Assembly: GCF_017744135.1 (NCBI RefSeq)
Contig: NZ_JAGHQU010000001.1
Span: 372,001-436,000 of the forward strand
Source: Endozoicomonas sp. G2_2
Lineage (GTDB): Bacteria > Pseudomonadota > Gammaproteobacteria > Nevskiales > Salinisphaeraceae
Direction: 5' to 3'
Length of the DNA: 64,000 nt
Made by a program: the position numbers and the translations under genes
Shown: positions 55,989-64,000 of the stretch, piece after piece
How the letters are laid out: each line of letters starts with the position of its first letter
Position numbering within the stretch: position 1 is the first letter of the stretch
The notes under the pieces: generated by a model
The model's input: the letters and a program-made list of their open reading frames with translations, nothing else
What the model was told of the DNA's origin: nothing
Database searches by the model: none

Positions 55989-57535
55989 TTAATCGACGGA
56001 TGCCGTGGTGGCGTCGTCCGGCGTGGCGAGCGGCGACGTGTCGGCATTCCACCAGCCGCCGCCGAGGGCGAGGAAGAGATCGGCGCTGTCGCTGTAGCGG
56101 GTAACACGCGCGCTTGCGACGTCGAGCAGCGTCTGCTGGTACTGCGCCTCGGCGGTGTAGAGCGAGATATGGCTGGCGGCGCCGTTGTTCACGCGGGCAC
56201 GCACGGTTTTGAGATTACGGCGCGCCTGCTCGGCGGCATCCTGCTGGTCGCGCAGCGCGCGGGCGTCGGATTCGATCGAGCGCAGACTGTTGGAGACCTC
56301 GCCGAAGGCGGCCAGCGCGGTCGCCCGGTAGTCGGCCAGGGCCGCAACGTACTGCTGCTGGGCGGCGCGTTTCTGTGCGCGCAGCCGCCCGCCGGCAAAC
56401 AGCGGCGCGCTCACCGAAGCACCCAGTTGCCAGAGCGCATTCATTGGATCGGTTAGATCGCCCAGGGCGAGCCCTTCGCGGCTGTAGGAACCGGTGATCG
56501 AGAAATCCGGCAGCAAGTTGGCACTGGCGATGCCGATCTGTGCACTGGCGGCATGTACCAGCGCTTCGGCGGCGAGGATGTCCGGTCGCTGGCGCACCAG
56601 CGCGCTCGGCACGCTCACCGGCAGCGTGTCGGGCAGCGTGAGTTCATCCATGACGAACTGCGGATCGTCGAAGTCGCCGGGCGCGGCGCCCACGAGCGTG
56701 GCCATGCGGTTGACCGCGATCGCGCGTTGCTTGCGCAACGGCTCGAGCGAGGCGCGCGTGCGCGCCAGACGCGTACGAATCTGGGAGGCGTCGGCATCGA
56801 TGGCCGCGCCGTAGCGCACCTGCTCCTCGACGATGTCGAGCGTGCGCTGCTGGCTGTCGATGATCTGCCGGGTGGTGTCGATCGCCGCATTGAGACCGGC
56901 CTCGGCGACGGCCGTGGCGACGAGGTTGTTCACCAGCGTCACGTAGGTGTCGAGCACCTGGTAACGCGCGAAGTCGAGTTGCGCTTCGCTGCGCTCGATC
57001 CGGCGGCGGTTCTTGCCGAATACGTCGAGATCGTAGCTGGCACTGATCCGGCCGCTGTACAGGTTGAAGACGTTGATGAACATCGGGTCGTCGATGCCCA
57101 GTTCGATGCCGCTGGCGCGTTGACGCGACACGCCGGCCGACGCGCCGATTTGCGGGAACAGTGCCCCTGACTGGCGTTCACGGCCTCGCGTGCTGCATTG
57201 AGCCGTGCGCGTCCGGCGGCGAGCGTCGGACTGTCGGAGAGCGCCCGCTCGATCAGGCCGTCGAGCTTGTCCGAGCCGAATACGCGATACCAGTCCGCCC
57301 GTACCGCGCCGGCGCGATCGAACATCTGACGGGTGAGCGCCGCGGAGGCCTCGTGGCCTGCCGTGGCCTGCGGTATGTCGTAGGCGTCGTCGGGCGCCGC
57401 GGCGGGGCGCTCGTAGTCGGGCCCTGCGGCGCAGCCGGCAAGCAGGGCGATAACGAGTGCGCCCATGCAGGCGCGGCGTCGCACGGGCGCGAAGGCAATA
57501 CGCGAGTGGCCCGAAGGCGTGGTCGTGGCGGGCAT
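55989..57535 (-). pseudogene. NodT-type outer-membrane efflux lipoprotein, frameshifted
   Basis: The N-terminal frame (57535 to about 57165) has lipobox LLAGC and AGPDYERPAAAPDDAY, and runs to REAVNASQG; the continuing frame gives ALFPQIGASAGVSRQRASG and the rest of the OEP family beta-barrel/coiled-coil domain to 55989. The break is in a run of four C on the plus strand (57164-57167) where five would restore a protein of about 515 residues. Homopolymer loss suggests slippage or a sequencing error. It is first in the efflux operon, 10 bp before emrA. Confidence 0.85.
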
Positions 57536-57560
57536 GGCAGGTGGCCGGCGGGTGAAACGG

Positions 57561-57578
57561 CTGAACTGTACGGTTCAG
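57561..57578. promoter_or_regulatory. Candidate TetR operator
   Basis: CTGAACTGTACGGTTCAG, an 18-bp inverted repeat matching its reverse complement at 16 positions. It lies just downstream of the efflux operon's -10 box and between the divergent tetR and efflux genes, well placed to block transcription. Confidence 0.7.
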
Positions 57579-57590
57579 TTCAGTTCGGGT

Positions 57591-57620
57591 AATTTAGATG
57601 CATATGACAATAACTGTCAA
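57591..57620 (-). promoter_or_regulatory. Promoter of the efflux operon
   Basis: Minus-strand -35 TTGACA (57620-57615), 18-bp spacer, -10 TAAATT (57596-57591). Confidence 0.65.
57605..57619. promoter_or_regulatory. Second inverted repeat in the tetR-efflux gap
   Basis: TGACA-ATAAC-TGTCA overlaps the -35 box of the efflux promoter; possible secondary regulator site. Confidence 0.4.
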
Positions 57621-57670
57621 ATACACGCAAGCGCCGGCGCGGGCCGGTCCGCATCCAACGGGAGTCGAAG

Positions 57671-58312
57671 GTGAGTGAGCGCGACAACATAGAAGCCGAA
57701 ACGCCGGCCAAGTCCGTGCTCGTGCTCGACGCCGCCCGTGCGTTGTTCATCGAGCACGGTTTCGGGGCCACCAGCATGGATGCCATCGCCGCCCGCGCCG
57801 GGGTGTCGAAGGCCACGGTCTATGCCCATTACGCGAGCAAGCAGGCCCTGTTTGCAGCCACCACCCAGCGGGAATGCCGGCGCGTGCACGAGCGCATGGC
57901 CCTGCCGCAGGACGTGGCCGGCCTGCCGCTCGCGCAGGCCCTGTCGACGATCGGTCATGCCTTTCTGCAGGCAATCCTGTCGGCACAGAATCTGACGCTG
58001 CTGCGCATGGTGGCGGCCGAACTGCCGCGGTTTCCCGAACTGGGAACGATTTTCTACGACAGCGCGCCGGGACGTACGCTGGCCAGTGTGCGCACTTATC
58101 TCGAGCAGGCACGCGCCCACGGCCTGATCGGCGATTGCGACTGCGCGCTGGTCGCCGCCCAGTTCCTCGGCGCCCTGCGCGGCGACCTGCAGATTCGCGC
58201 GCTTCTGGGGATCACGCCCGCGGTCGCGGACATGGATGCGGTGGTCGACGAGGCCGTGGCGGTGTTCGTCACCCGTTACGCGGTCGTTACACCGGCCGAA
58301 GGCGGGCGGTGA
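57671..58312 (+). CDS. TetR/AcrR-family repressor of the efflux operon
   Basis: 213 residues. The N-terminal helix-turn-helix is AARALFIEHGFGATSMDAIAA with recognition helix GVSKATVYAHYASKQALF. The C-terminal ligand domain resembles AcrR C-terminal domains (TetR_C_7-like: LLRMVAAELPRFPELGTIFYD). Divergent from the OMF-emrA-emrB operon with the candidate operator between, it most likely represses that operon and itself until a toxic ligand binds. Confidence 0.9.
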   Translation: MSERDNIEAETPAKSVLVLDAARALFIEHGFGATSMDAIAARAGVSKATVYAHYASKQALFAATTQRECRRVHERMALPQDVAGLPLAQALSTIGHAFLQAILSAQNLTLLRMVAAELPRFPELGTIFYDSAPGRTLASVRTYLEQARAHGLIGDCDCALVAAQFLGALRGDLQIRALLGITPAVADMDAVVDEAVAVFVTRYAVVTPAEGGR

Positions 58313-58373
58313 TAGGCTGAGTTCAGGGAGAGAGCGCGAACATGCAACGGCCCGACGGGGCCGGGGGTAATCG

Positions 58374-59777
58374 ATGACGATCAGCGGTGAGACACCACGG
58401 TTCGTGCGTGTTCTGGCCCGCAAGGATGTGCTGGCACTCGCCTTCGGCGCGATGATCGGCTGGGGCTGGATCGTGATGACCGGCACCTGGATTCTGTCCG
58501 CGGGTAGTCTGGGTGCGGTCAGCGCCTTTCTGATTGGCGGCGTGGCGATTGTCTTGGTCGGGCTCACCTACGCCGAGCTGGCGGCGGCCATGCCACAGGC
58601 GGGCGGCGAGCACGTGTACAGCTATCGGGGGCTGGGCCATCTGGCGTCGTTCGTATGCACCTGGGCGATCGTGCTCGGTTACATGACCGTGGTGTCGTTC
58701 GAGGCCGTGGCGCTGCCGACGGTGGTGGAGAATCTCGTACCGGGCTATAGCGTCGGCCATCTCTGGACCATCGCCGGCTGGAATGTCGAGGCGACATGGG
58801 TAGCGGTCGGCGTGGCCGGGTCGCTGCTGATGATGTGGATCAACTACATCGGCATCCGCACCGCGGCGCTGGTGCAGAAGCTGGTGACCGCGTTGATCGT
58901 GGTCGTCGGCCTGATGTTTCTCACCGGCGCGCTGTTCACCGGCGATGGCGGCAACCTGACCCCGCTGTTCACCGGCGACAACTCGGTGCCGGGCGGCATC
59001 ATGAGCGTGCTCGTGATGGTGCCGTTCATGTTCGTCGGCTTCGACGTGATTCCGCAGGCCGCCGAGGAAATCGATCTGCCACAGCGTGATATCGGCCGCC
59101 TGCTGATGTTTTCGGTGTTGCTCGCGGTGTTATGGTACGCGGCGATCATCTTCGGGACGGCCCTGTCCCTTGGCCCGGACGCGATCGATCCGGACTCGCT
59201 GGCTGTGCCGGACGCGATGGCGGCGGCCTTTTCCAGCAACTGGGCTGGAAAGCTCATGGTGCTGGCGGGCATGGCCGGTATTCTCACCAGCTGGAATGCG
59301 TTCTATATCGGTGGCTCGCGCGCGATCTATGCGCTCGCCAAGGCCGACATGCTGCCGCGCATGTTTGCCGAGCTGCATCCGCGCTACAACACGCCGACGA
59401 ACGCGATTCTGCTGATTGGCGCGGTCAGTTCGCTGGCGCCGCTGCTCGGCCGCAGCGCCATGGTCTGGCTTGTGGATGCCGGCGGGCTCGGCATCGTGCT
59501 CGCCTATCTGTTCGTCGCCGCGTCGTTCGTGGTGCTGCGCTACCGCGAACCGGAGATGCAGCGGCCGTTTCTCGTGCCGGGTGGCAAGGGCGTCGGTATA
59601 GTAGCCATCGCGCTGTCGCTTGCGCTTGTCGCACTGTATCTGCCGGGCAGCCCGTCGGCGCTGTTGCCGGTGGAATGGGTCATTTTCGGTGTCTGGATGA
59701 TCGGCGGTGCGGCGATGTACGGCTGGGCTCGTGTACGCTACGGCGTGCACGCCCCGGATTCGGCGGCGGGGCCGTAG
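58374..59777 (+). CDS. APC-family amino acid permease
   Basis: 467 residues, about 12 membrane helices. The first helix has the APC substrate-binding break in AFGAMIGWGWIVMTGTW, followed by LTYAELAAAMPQAGGEHVYSY; helix 6 has FMFVGFDVIPQAAEEIDLPQRD. It imports an amino acid or polyamine by cation symport. GGGGG lies before the ATG. It starts 61 bp after tetR and may be co-transcribed with it, which is unusual for an efflux regulator. Confidence 0.9.
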   Translation: MTISGETPRFVRVLARKDVLALAFGAMIGWGWIVMTGTWILSAGSLGAVSAFLIGGVAIVLVGLTYAELAAAMPQAGGEHVYSYRGLGHLASFVCTWAIVLGYMTVVSFEAVALPTVVENLVPGYSVGHLWTIAGWNVEATWVAVGVAGSLLMMWINYIGIRTAALVQKLVTALIVVVGLMFLTGALFTGDGGNLTPLFTGDNSVPGGIMSVLVMVPFMFVGFDVIPQAAEEIDLPQRDIGRLLMFSVLLAVLWYAAIIFGTALSLGPDAIDPDSLAVPDAMAAAFSSNWAGKLMVLAGMAGILTSWNAFYIGGSRAIYALAKADMLPRMFAELHPRYNTPTNAILLIGAVSSLAPLLGRSAMVWLVDAGGLGIVLAYLFVAASFVVLRYREPEMQRPFLVPGGKGVGIVAIALSLALVALYLPGSPSALLPVEWVIFGVWMIGGAAMYGWARVRYGVHAPDSAAGP

Positions 59778-59894
59778 TTGCAGGGGGACAGACGCGCCGG
59801 CGCCGGCTATTTGACCGTGCGCTTCGGGTCTGGTTAAAAGCACTTTCAATGAGGGGTTCGCGGCCGTCAGAAGGCCGCAATGCAAGGATTGAGC

Positions 59895-60893
59895 ATGAAA
59901 AAGACAGCGATCGCACGGCTCGCGGTTATAGCGTTCACCGCCTTCGCGAGCGTGACCAGCGCCGTGGCACAGGCGCCCAGCGAAGAAGAGGCCGCGGAAG
60001 TTCTCAAGACGGCTCGCCCGCTCGCCGACAACGGCAACGCCAATGCCCAGTACAACATGGGCGTGCTCTACGACGAGGGCTACGGCGTCGAGCAGGACTA
60101 CGCCAAGGCGCGGCAATGGTACGAGAAGGCCGCCGCGCAGAACTACGCCAAGGCCGAACACAACCTCGGCATCATGTACCAGTCCGGACACGGGGTGGAA
60201 AAGAGCAGCGCCAAGGCCGCGGAATGGTTCAAGCGCGCCGCCGAACACGGCGAGCCCGCCGCCCAGAACAACCTCGCCGTGCTTTACGTGCGCGGGCAGG
60301 GGGTAAAGCAGGATCTTGGCGAGGCCGCGAAATGGGCGGCGAAGGCGGCCGAAGCCGGCAATAGCTCGGCCAAGAACAATCTGCCGCAGATCATGCAGAA
60401 TCTGCCCCAGTCGCGTATCGACGGCGACAACGTCAACATCCGCAGCCAGCCGAGTACCCGCGGGCGCGTACTGCGCCAGGCCGATCGCAACACGCGTGTC
60501 GCGGTTCTGGACACGCGCAGCGACTGGGCACAGGTCGTGTTCCGCGACGACTACACGGTGGGCTGGGTCGCCGGTTTCCTGCTTGCCGGCAGCACGGCGC
60601 CGTTGCGCAATGCCGACGATGGCGGCGGCCAGCAGGCCGGCTCGGGTCAGCGCGGCGGTGGCCAGGACAGTGGCGAGGCCTTGCCGCAGGCGGTATCCGA
60701 AACCGGGCCGATCCGCTATATCGGTGGCGATGTGGTCAACGTGCGTTCCGGGCCCTCGACCGGGAACGGCGTCAAGTTTCAGGCCAAGCGTAACGAGCGC
60801 GTGATGGTCACCGGCCGTGAAAAGGACTGGCGCCGTATCCGGTTCGACGACGGCCGCACCGGCTGGATCGCCGCCTTCCTGCTCGTGGAATAG
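59895..60893 (+). CDS. Exported Sel1-repeat and double SH3 domain protein
   Basis: 332 residues from the ATG at 59895, which has AAGGA 6 nt upstream; an ATG 15 bp earlier is less likely. Signal peptide cleaved near VAQ-APS. Three Sel1-like repeats (about 50-155), for example AQYNMGVLYDEGYGVEQDY and AEHNLGIMYQSGHGVEKSS, are followed by two bacterial SH3_3 domains (about 178-232 and 278-332), each with VN(I/V)R..PST and GWVAGFLL / GWIAAFLL, joined by a Gly/Gln/Ser linker. Likely a periplasmic scaffold or peptidoglycan-associated protein. Confidence 0.88.
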   Translation: MKKTAIARLAVIAFTAFASVTSAVAQAPSEEEAAEVLKTARPLADNGNANAQYNMGVLYDEGYGVEQDYAKARQWYEKAAAQNYAKAEHNLGIMYQSGHGVEKSSAKAAEWFKRAAEHGEPAAQNNLAVLYVRGQGVKQDLGEAAKWAAKAAEAGNSSAKNNLPQIMQNLPQSRIDGDNVNIRSQPSTRGRVLRQADRNTRVAVLDTRSDWAQVVFRDDYTVGWVAGFLLAGSTAPLRNADDGGGQQAGSGQRGGGQDSGEALPQAVSETGPIRYIGGDVVNVRSGPSTGNGVKFQAKRNERVMVTGREKDWRRIRFDDGRTGWIAAFLLVE

Positions 60894-60917
60894 CCGCAAC
60901 CGGCGAAACGGTGGGAC

Positions 60918-60954
60918 AAAAAAACCCGGCGTTGCGAACAACGCCGGGTTTTTT
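60918..60954. terminator. Bidirectional terminator
   Basis: AAAAAAACCCGGCGTTG-CGAA-CAACGCCGGGTTTTTT between convergent genes. Confidence 0.93.
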
Positions 60955-60993
60955 CATGCCCGGTCTCGGCATAGCTATCGGGCGCTCGCGCGG

Positions 60994-61686
60994 TCAGTCT
61001 TCGATCTTCGGCGTCGGCCGTACGAGTATCTCGTTGACATCGACGCTCGCCGGACGCGACAGGGAGAACAGTATGGCCTCCGCGATGTCACGATCGGTGA
61101 GCGCATGTTCCGGCTTGTCGTCGAAGAACGGGGTATCGACCATGCCCGGCTCTATGAGCGTGACGCGTACACCGGTACCGCGCAGTTCCTCACGCACGCC
61201 ATAGCCGATCGCGGAGACCGCCCATTTGGTCGCGCTGTACATGGAACCGGGGATCGTGGCACGACCGGCAGCCGAACCGGTGATCAACAGATGCCCGCGG
61301 CTTTGCTTGAGCGCATCGGCACAGGCCTGAATCGTCAGACCCACACCGTAGACGTTGGTCAGGATCATGTCCTTCCAGACATCGCTATCGGCCCCGCAGA
61401 AGCCGCCCGGCTTGCCGCCGATGCCGGCATTGGCGAACACGGCATCGATACGGCCGAAATGCGCGAGCGTGTTCGACACCATCTGCTGCTGAGAGGTCTT
61501 GTCGGTCACGTCGCAACTCACGGCCAGCGCCAAGTCGGCGCCGCCGAGCTCGTCGACCAATGCTTCGAGCTTGTCGGCCGAGCGCGCGGCGAGCGCCACG
61601 CGATAGCCCTGTTCCACCGCATGACGCGCGGTGGCGGCGCCGATCCCGCTGGAAGCGCCGGTAATCAGAAGAACCGGTTCACTCAT
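60994..61686 (-). CDS. SDR-family oxidoreductase
   Basis: 230 residues, on the short side for the family. Cofactor motif TGASSGIG (about 10-17), Arg after strand 2 (AARSADK) favouring NADP(H), NAGIGG, catalytic Ser in TGSAAG and the YSATK Tyr/Lys pair. The C-terminus NEILVRPTPKIED resembles YdfG-type serine/3-hydroxy acid dehydrogenases. Substrate unknown. Single gene, 118 bp downstream of slyD on the same strand. Confidence 0.88.
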   Translation of the reverse strand: MSEPVLLITGASSGIGAATARHAVEQGYRVALAARSADKLEALVDELGGADLALAVSCDVTDKTSQQQMVSNTLAHFGRIDAVFANAGIGGKPGGFCGADSDVWKDMILTNVYGVGLTIQACADALKQSRGHLLITGSAAGRATIPGSMYSATKWAVSAIGYGVREELRGTGVRVTLIEPGMVDTPFFDDKPEHALTDRDIAEAILFSLSRPASVDVNEILVRPTPKIED

Positions 61687-61804
61687 GATCTGGTCTCCCG
61701 TGCGAAGACATTCCTTGGGGCTGCATCGACAGCGATCGGCGCAGGTAAGCAGCGCCCGCGCGCCATATCGCGCCCGGGCGCTGCCTCGCGCCGGTCACCG
61801 CATG

Positions 61805-62284
61805 CTAGCCGTGCGTCGAGCCATCGTGCACGTGGCCGTGCTCGATCTCTTCGCTGCTGGCTTCGCGGACTTCCGCGATGTTCACGGTAAAATCGAGCGT
61901 CTGGCCCGCAAGCACGTGGTTGCCGTCCACCGTGACTTCTTCGCCCTCGACTTCCTTGACGGTCACGATCATCGGACCGGCATCGGATTCGGCGCGAAAG
62001 CTCATGCCGGGTGCCAGTTCGTCGACGCCCTGGAACGCATCGCGGCTGACCTTCTGCACGAGTTCTTCACGGTAGGGGCCGTAGCCGTCTTCCGGCTCGA
62101 TGGTCGCCTTGACCTCTTCGCCTTCGGCGTGGCCTTCGATCGCCTTCTCGAGACCCGGCACGATATTGCCGTGGCCGTGAAGATACGACAGCGGCTGTTC
62201 CTCGCCGGACTGATCGATGATTTCGCCCTCGGTGTCGCGCAGCACGTAATGAATGCTGACGACGCTGTCCTGCTTGGCTTGCAT
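61805..62284 (-). CDS. slyD: SlyD-like FKBP-type peptidyl-prolyl isomerase
   Basis: 159 residues from the ATG at 62284; a frame to 62371 is unsupported. FKBP half-domains flank the IF chaperone insert: SVVSIHYVLRDTEGEIID, PLSYLHGHGNIVPGLEKAIEG, then the insert with EDGYGPYREELVQKV, and GNHVLAGQTLDFTVNI. The tail HGHVHDGSTHG is a short remnant of the metal-binding His-rich tail of E. coli SlyD. It catalyses prolyl isomerisation and chaperones folding, possibly aiding nickel enzymes. Confidence 0.93.
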   Translation of the reverse strand: MQAKQDSVVSIHYVLRDTEGEIIDQSGEEQPLSYLHGHGNIVPGLEKAIEGHAEGEEVKATIEPEDGYGPYREELVQKVSRDAFQGVDELAPGMSFRAESDAGPMIVTVKEVEGEEVTVDGNHVLAGQTLDFTVNIAEVREASSEEIEHGHVHDGSTHG

Positions 62285-62448
62285 GCTTTTCTCGCTTGAA
62301 TATTGGCGCGTATGAAAGACAAGACCTTGCGACGATAAGTGAAAAAACAATGCCCGCCGCGCCAAAATCATGGTTTTCGCCGCTCACCGGGCCCATGCGA
62401 GCGGGTGCGCTGTCGGTCGGCCGGCGTTCGGGCGCGACAAGCCGGCAT

Positions 62449-62474
62449 AAAAAAGCCGGGCGCTGGGCCCGGCT
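62449..62474 (-). terminator. Terminator of the OsmC gene
   Basis: Minus strand AGCCGGGCC-CAGC-GCCCGGCT followed by TTTTTT. Confidence 0.85.
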
Positions 62475-62507
62475 ATCATGAAGACACGCGTGACCGCGCG
62501 AAGGTGT

Positions 62508-62933
62508 TCAGCCTTCGAGCGCGGCGTCGAGCGTGATTTCAGCGCCCTTGTAGAGACGGGAAACCGGGCAGGCGTCCTTCGCCTTGGCCGCGATGTCCTT
62601 GAACTGCGCGTCGTCCATGCCGGGCACCTTGCCGCGGGTGATGAGCTCGATGCGCTCGATCGTGGGCGTATTCTCGACCGAGAAATGCACTTTTGCCTCG
62701 GTCTGGACCGAATCCGGCGCATGGCCTTCCTCGGCGAGCATGGCCGAGAACTGCATGGAAAAGCAGCCGGCGTGGGCAGCACCGACGAGTTCTTCCGGGT
62801 TGGTGCCGTTGCCTTCCTCGAAACGCGTCTTGAACGAGAACTGGCCTTCATAGGCCCCGCTGTCCAGCGCCATGTTGCCCTTGCCGGACTTCAGATCACC
62901 TTGCCACTGCGCATTTGCCTTGCGAACGGGCAT
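62508..62933 (-). CDS. osmC: OsmC-family peroxide reductase
   Basis: 141 residues; AAGGAG before the ATG. The two redox cysteines are in [14 protein letters not shown] and [14 protein letters not shown], with the conserved Arg and Glu around [14 protein letters not shown]. OsmC proteins reduce organic hydroperoxides with dithiol help. The [16 protein letters not shown] pattern is OsmC proper rather than Ohr. It is a single-gene unit closed by a terminator. Confidence 0.93.
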   Translation of the reverse strand: MPVRKANAQWQGDLKSGKGNMALDSGAYEGQFSFKTRFEEGNGTNPEELVGAAHAGCFSMQFSAMLAEEGHAPDSVQTEAKVHFSVENTPTIERIELITRGKVPGMDDAQFKDIAAKAKDACPVSRLYKGAEITLDAALEG

Positions 62934-63110
62934 ACATCACTCCTTGTTTGTCAATGACATGTCTGACGGTAAGGCCGTTGGATGGCAAAGACAAGTATTG
63001 TGCACAATCGAAATGCGCGCTGGTGGCGGTGAATACCGGGATATCTTGGCCGGCTGACCGCGGGCCGAATGCCCGCGCGCAGGGTTGATCGGATCCGTGG
63101 CTCGTGATTT

Positions 63111-63899
63111 CTAGTGCTGGTAGATCATCTTGCGGGTCATGCCGCCGTCGGCGACCAGCGTCTGGCCGGTGATGAAACCGGCGTCCGGGCTGCAGAGGAA
63201 GGCCACCAGGCCCGAGATGTCGTCACCACCGCCGACACGGCCGCCCGGGTGTTGTGCATGGTCGACTGCGCGTAGTGGCGCCGGCGTGTCGTCGCCCGGC
63301 TGCTGGTCACGGACGTCGATCCAGCCGGGCGCGACCGCGTTCACGCGCACGTCCGGGCCGAGGCTTATCGACAACGCATGGGTGAGGGCGACGATGCCGC
63401 CCTTGCTGGCGGCATAGGCTTCGGTTTCGGCTTCGGACTGGTAGGCCCGGCTCGATGCCATGTTGACGATGCAGCCCCGGCGCCGACGCAGCAGCGGCGC
63501 GGCGTGTTTCGTGCACAGGAAATAGCCGGTGAGATTGGTGCCGATGACACGATTCCAGTCGGCGAGCGACAGCGACTCGATCGGGCCGTTGAACGGATCG
63601 GCGATCCCGGCATTATTGACCAGTACGTCGAGCTGGCCGTGCGTCGAAACCAGCTGCTCGATCGCACTCTGCACCGCCGACTCGTCGGCCACGTCGGCAA
63701 CCAGCGTCTGACAGTGCGCGCGCAGACCCGCCGCGAGGCCGGTCTGCAGATCGGCCAGCGCGCTGGCGTCGTGGTCGAGCGCGCCCACGTGATAACCGTC
63801 GCCCAGCAACCGGCGCGTGACGGCGCGGCCGATGCCGCGTGCGGCGCCGGTCACCAGCGCGACCGGCGGGGTTAACGAAGCATCCTGATCGTTCGTCAT
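63111..63899 (-). CDS. SDR-family oxidoreductase
   Basis: 262 residues from the ATG at 63899 with GGGAGAG upstream; a frame to 63989 overlaps a terminator and is rejected. Cofactor motif TGAARGIG, Asp after strand 2 (ALDHDA) favouring NAD(H), NNAGIAD, catalytic Ser in NMASSRA and YAASK. A loop of about 35 residues around RDQQPGDDTPAPLRAVDHAQ replaces the usual substrate-binding helix. The final GQTLVADGGMTRKMIYQH resembles D-arabinitol/xylulose-type reductases. Substrate unknown. Confidence 0.87.
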   Translation of the reverse strand: MTNDQDASLTPPVALVTGAARGIGRAVTRRLLGDGYHVGALDHDASALADLQTGLAAGLRAHCQTLVADVADESAVQSAIEQLVSTHGQLDVLVNNAGIADPFNGPIESLSLADWNRVIGTNLTGYFLCTKHAAPLLRRRRGCIVNMASSRAYQSEAETEAYAASKGGIVALTHALSISLGPDVRVNAVAPGWIDVRDQQPGDDTPAPLRAVDHAQHPGGRVGGGDDISGLVAFLCSPDAGFITGQTLVADGGMTRKMIYQH

Positions 63900-63950
63900 T
63901 GAATCGACTCTCCCGATTGAGCGGGCCACGCCCACCCCATGGCGCCCATT

Positions 63951-63984
63951 AAAAAGGCCCGCCGCGGATCGCGACGGGCCTTCT
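63951..63984 (-). terminator. Terminator of a minus-strand gene beyond the right edge
   Basis: Minus strand AAGGCCCG..CGGGCCTT followed by TTTAA; it implies a minus-strand gene ending just past base 64000. Confidence 0.75.
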
Positions 63985-64000
63985 GGCAATACGAGATTGC

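Noticed and set aside
57551-57567. GGTGAAACGGCTGAAC as a seventh operator copy
   Set aside because: The right half (GTTTC) is missing; it belongs to the TetR operator region.

Overview
The window is 64 kb of dense, high-GC bacterial chromosome with short intergenic gaps, overlapping ATGA gene junctions and proteobacterial gene families. It carries a lipoprotein NodT-type efflux channel, a BCCT osmolyte transporter, ETF-ubiquinone oxidoreductase and Liv-type ABC transporters. I infer a marine or halophilic gammaproteobacterium, perhaps near Salinisphaera; that placement is a guess from gene content. I saw no rRNA, tRNA, CRISPR array, phage or transposase gene.

Layout. 1-6.9 kb: the end of a nitronate monooxygenase, a cytosolic Csp3-like copper-storage protein, then minus-strand acyl-CoA genes (isomerase-like crotonase, MaoC hydratase, etfA, etfB, ETF-QO, SDR). 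7.2-19 kb: two complete Liv-type ABC importers. The first begins with two tandem paralogous binding-protein genes; the second ends with its binding protein. 19-23.4 kb: an MDR reductase, an MFS pump, an IclR regulator and a thioesterase. 23.8-27.8 kb: an ACAD10/11-like dehydrogenase, an SDR, an APH-type kinase and SurE. 28-34.2 kb: an acyl-CoA ligase, a FadB-like multifunctional enzyme and a pair of Pim-like acyl-CoA dehydrogenases. 34.4-39.8 kb: ketopantoate reductase, an HDAC-like deacetylase with a GNAT acetyltransferase, a Gly-heptad lipoprotein, a 56-residue DUF2256 protein and two alpha/beta hydrolases. 39.8-40.4 kb: a non-coding element with terminal inverted repeats. 40.6-44.2 kb: a class II aldolase, a thiolase and glutaryl-CoA dehydrogenase. 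44.4-53 kb: small exported Gly/His-rich proteins, an OhrR-like regulator, a luciferase-like monooxygenase, YqaE, an exported acetamidase, a BCCT transporter and an M23 peptidase. 53.2-58.3 kb: a TetR-controlled tripartite efflux operon in which two of the three genes are frameshifted. 58.3-64 kb: an APC permease, a Sel1/SH3 protein, SDRs, SlyD and OsmC.

How it fits together. Most of 1-44 kb looks like one catabolic programme: import of an organic acid or amino-acid-like substrate, CoA activation, beta-oxidation through several dehydrogenases, electron transfer by ETF and ETF-QO, and thiolysis or glutaryl-CoA oxidation. The strongest unannotated signal is a 15-bp inverted repeat (consensus YRAAAY-N3-RTTTCR, best copies TGAAAC-N3-GTTTCA) found six times, each time in front of one of these operons. 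Three copies lie 5-8 bp upstream of a TTGACG -35 box. It resembles the published PsrA-type fatty-acid operator and suggests a common regulator encoded elsewhere. A second candidate system is the split ACAD11/LvaC-LvaA module, which would catabolise 4-hydroxy acids through a phosphorylated acyl-CoA.
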